A stretch of DNA of 64,000 nucleotides from NCBI GenBank assembly GCA_041392475.1, contig JAWKLZ010000003.1:1137501-1201500 (forward strand). Reading direction: 5' to 3'. Under the pieces are notes generated by a model. That model had not been told where the DNA came from. It searched no databases and saw nothing but the letters and a program-made list of their open reading frames with translations. A program made the position numbers and the translations under genes. The DNA is from Chitinophagales bacterium. Its GTDB lineage: Bacteria > Bacteroidota > Bacteroidia > Chitinophagales > UBA2359. This document shows positions 62,166-64,000 of this stretch, in pieces (within the stretch, counting starts at the first letter, position 1; the number at the start of each line of letters is the position of its first letter).

Positions 62166-63782
62166 CTACTTATGCCTCCTCAGTTCTCCCTCAATCGTTA
62201 AAACAGGCTTCTTCAACTCTTCATCTTCTTTTACCAAAAAACCCACTCCAAACAGCCAAATATCCTTGTCCAAACCTTCAAAAGACTCAAAATATTTTTG
62301 ATTGCTGATTTGATTCATCGCTTGCTTCAACAAATAATCCATCGTTCCCTTTTCACCATACTTGAACTCAATGATATACACTTTGTCATCCATTTCCAAT
62401 ATGCAATCTATACGCCCTTTGTCAGTAGAACCCTCCAAAGTAGAGCGAACACCCAAAAGCGACAATACCAAATAAAACAAACCATGATAGTAGGCTTCAC
62501 TTGCTTGTTTTCGGTGTTGATAAGGCAATGCACCAAAGAGAGAGCGCAAAATCTCCAAAAAGCTCTCCTTGTCATTGTTCAACAAGGCTCTTTTCAACAA
62601 AGTCCCCTTCGACTGAATTACATCTTTACGCTGGGTTGAAAAAGCAGATAAAATAAAGGTATTGAAGGAATGACGAACCTCATAATTGGGATAATTCAAA
62701 GTATAAAGTTTATCATCCATTATTTTCTCCAAACTATCAATTGTCAAATAACCAGTTTCATACAATAGCTTTTCTAAAGGAATTTGGTCACTTAAATCAT
62801 AGCTACTATCCAATGCCACTGTTTCATAATTTTCAAAATCTTCCATTTGTGGAATATTTTCTCGTTCTAAAGCATATTTTTCTTCTATCAATTTTATCAA
62901 AATTGTGGGTGTTCCTGTTTCAATCCAATAATTATTAAATTCTTGGTCTTGGAACACATTGACAATCGAATAAGGATTAAAAAGCCTATTTGTACCATCC
63001 CACGAATAACCATCGTACCAATAAGTGATTTTCTCCAATAATTCCGCCTCACTTAGTGCCTCTTTTTCAGCAAATTGGCGAATATACGCTCCAAAATATT
63101 GCTGTACTTCCTCCATTGTAAAACCCAATATATTCGTAAACTGCGGCTTCAAACTCACATCTTTCATCAGGTTCACAACCGAAAAAATGGACATCTTGGC
63201 AAACTTGGAAATGCCTGTTAAGAATACAAATTTGAGTTCATTATTACGGGCTTTCAAGATACTGTAAAAATCTCGAAGGGAGTTTTGGTAATCTTGGGCA
63301 GTTTCTAAATCTGTAATATGGCGAGCAATTGGCGCATCGTATTCGTCAATCAAAATAACTATTTCCTTTCCTGTTTTTTCATAAATATCAAGTATTAATT
63401 GTCTTATATTGCTTAAATAATGAGAAGACTGCAATTCAATATCATACTGCGTAGCATATCTCTTTAGAAGTTGAGTCATTTGCTGCTCAAAAAGTTCTAG
63501 TGATTGGTAGTTCATGTCCCCAAAATCAATCCGAATCACAGGGTACTCCTTCCATTCTATCTTATCTTCAATCCACAAGCCTTTAAACAATTCTTTTTTG
63601 CCTTGAAACATCGCTTCTAAAGTACTCAACAACAAAGACTTTCCAAACCTGCGTGGGCGAGATAAAAAGGCATAAGGGCTGTAATTAATCAAATCGTATA
63701 TTTCTTTGGTTTTATCCACATAGACAAAACCTTCTTCAATTATTTTTTCAAAACTTGACTTAGCTATTGGTAATTTTTTCAT
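62166..63782 (-). CDS. AAA-ATPase-like/PD-(D/E)XK nuclease family protein (intact)
   Basis: The 538-residue protein starts MKKLPIAKSSFEKIIEEGFVYVDKT, has Walker A in SRPRRFGKSLLLSTLEAMF, Walker B in IVILIDEYDAPIA, the family motif YWYDGYSWDG, and a C-terminal nuclease domain with GRIDCILEMDDKVYIIEFKYGEKG (D...E-x-K). Such proteins are abundant in Bacteroidota, in multiple copies, and of unknown role. A broken paralogue is at 48,521. It is inserted between the exonuclease and the partial gene at 63,844. Confidence 0.9.
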   Translation of the reverse strand: MKKLPIAKSSFEKIIEEGFVYVDKTKEIYDLINYSPYAFLSRPRRFGKSLLLSTLEAMFQGKKELFKGLWIEDKIEWKEYPVIRIDFGDMNYQSLELFEQQMTQLLKRYATQYDIELQSSHYLSNIRQLILDIYEKTGKEIVILIDEYDAPIARHITDLETAQDYQNSLRDFYSILKARNNELKFVFLTGISKFAKMSIFSVVNLMKDVSLKPQFTNILGFTMEEVQQYFGAYIRQFAEKEALSEAELLEKITYWYDGYSWDGTNRLFNPYSIVNVFQDQEFNNYWIETGTPTILIKLIEEKYALERENIPQMEDFENYETVALDSSYDLSDQIPLEKLLYETGYLTIDSLEKIMDDKLYTLNYPNYEVRHSFNTFILSAFSTQRKDVIQSKGTLLKRALLNNDKESFLEILRSLFGALPYQHRKQASEAYYHGLFYLVLSLLGVRSTLEGSTDKGRIDCILEMDDKVYIIEFKYGEKGTMDYLLKQAMNQISNQKYFESFEGLDKDIWLFGVGFLVKEDEELKKPVLTIEGELRRHK

Positions 63783-63843
63783 CTAATTATGTTTGATATC
63801 TTTTGAAGGAAAACATAAGGGAAGATACAAAAGTTTCTGTTTT

Positions 63844-64000
63844 TCAATAGTAAAGTACTCCAAAGCGATTTTTCACATACAATTGCACGCTCTCCACAAC
63901 CCCAAAAGCAGCTCTAAGCATTTGGCGTTCAATCTTGTTCAAATCATCTGGCTGAATAAAGCGCCCTGAATCATGGTTTTTGAAGCCATTCAAAGCCCGA
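63844..64000 (-). CDS. C-terminal end of a DUF294-type nucleotidyltransferase/CBS protein (partial)
   Basis: Fifty-one codons before the stop at 63844 are in the window (RALNGFKNHDSGRFIQPDDLNKIERQMLRAAFGVVESVQ...LYY). The pattern of a Pro-Asp-x-Leu start, ER-x-x-L-x-x-A-F and a helix with Q fits the C-terminal end of DUF294-type proteins, which often carry CBS and cyclic-nucleotide domains and sit beside DnaQ-like exonucleases. The gene continues beyond the right edge. Family call is tentative. Confidence 0.55.
   Translation of the reverse strand, partial: RALNGFKNHDSGRFIQPDDLNKIERQMLRAAFGVVESVQLYVKNRFGVLYY

Overview
The window comes from a low-GC member of the Bacteroidota. The evidence is a PorP/SprF-type type IX secretion protein, the gliding lipoprotein GldD, many signal peptides and lipoboxes, several TAnnTTTG promoter elements, and RHS proteins of the Bacteroidota type. 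It resembles a free-living glider of the Saprospiria/Chitinophagia kind, but the sequence alone does not fix the genus. No rRNA, tRNA or CRISPR array was recognised.

Region 1 (1-11,400) is a polymorphic-toxin locus. A large RHS protein, cut by the left edge, carries one toxin tip and a translationally coupled candidate immunity gene. Behind it lie promoterless copies of the RHS core 3' end, each joined to a different toxin tip and a small downstream gene (copies near 3940, 6045 and 9485, and a decayed remnant at 11,196). One tip is split by a G8 tract and one carries JAB/JAMM-like metallopeptidase residues. An IS4-type element with clear inverted repeats sits inside the array.

Region 2 (11,400-25,350) is mostly chromosomal: a TetR/SDR pair with palindromic operators, a Tsx-like porin, a CBS protein, ornithine aminotransferase, an XisH/XisI pair, a cyclase-family protein, an exonuclease-like/GIY-YIG protein, a GH3-family protein, PorP/SprF, and an FkbM methyltransferase coupled to a dual-specificity phosphatase.

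Region 3 (25,350-33,770) has GldD, then a module worth attention: a sigma-like factor, a protein with an H-x3-C-x2-C anti-sigma-type motif and a small conserved protein on the minus strand, divergent from a TPR-CHAT protease-like protein and two secreted CARDB-like proteins.

Region 4 (33,770-44,200) holds a TnpB-only IS605-type element, a short AAA+ ATPase followed by lpxB, a Y1 transposase surrounded by REP-like repeats, a 155-bp tandem repeat that carries a piece of that transposase gene, a TPR membrane protein, a DUF2855 protein, an ankyrin protein and a MITE.

Region 5 (44,200-64,000) holds cysQ, a Gfo/Idh dehydrogenase next to a GH130-type lipoprotein, a broken AAA-ATPase/PD-(D/E)XK gene, a Rof-like Rho regulator, a bestrophin, a redox/DJ-1/HxlR cluster with a second MITE in its promoter gap, aldehyde dehydrogenase, acetyl-CoA synthetase and a PrpE-type ligase, a free-standing FTP-propeptide lipoprotein, a response regulator, a DnaQ-type exonuclease, an intact AAA/PD-(D/E)XK gene, and the end of a gene cut by the right edge.

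Intergenic gaps not listed as features are all under 300 bases, and I saw nothing definite in them.
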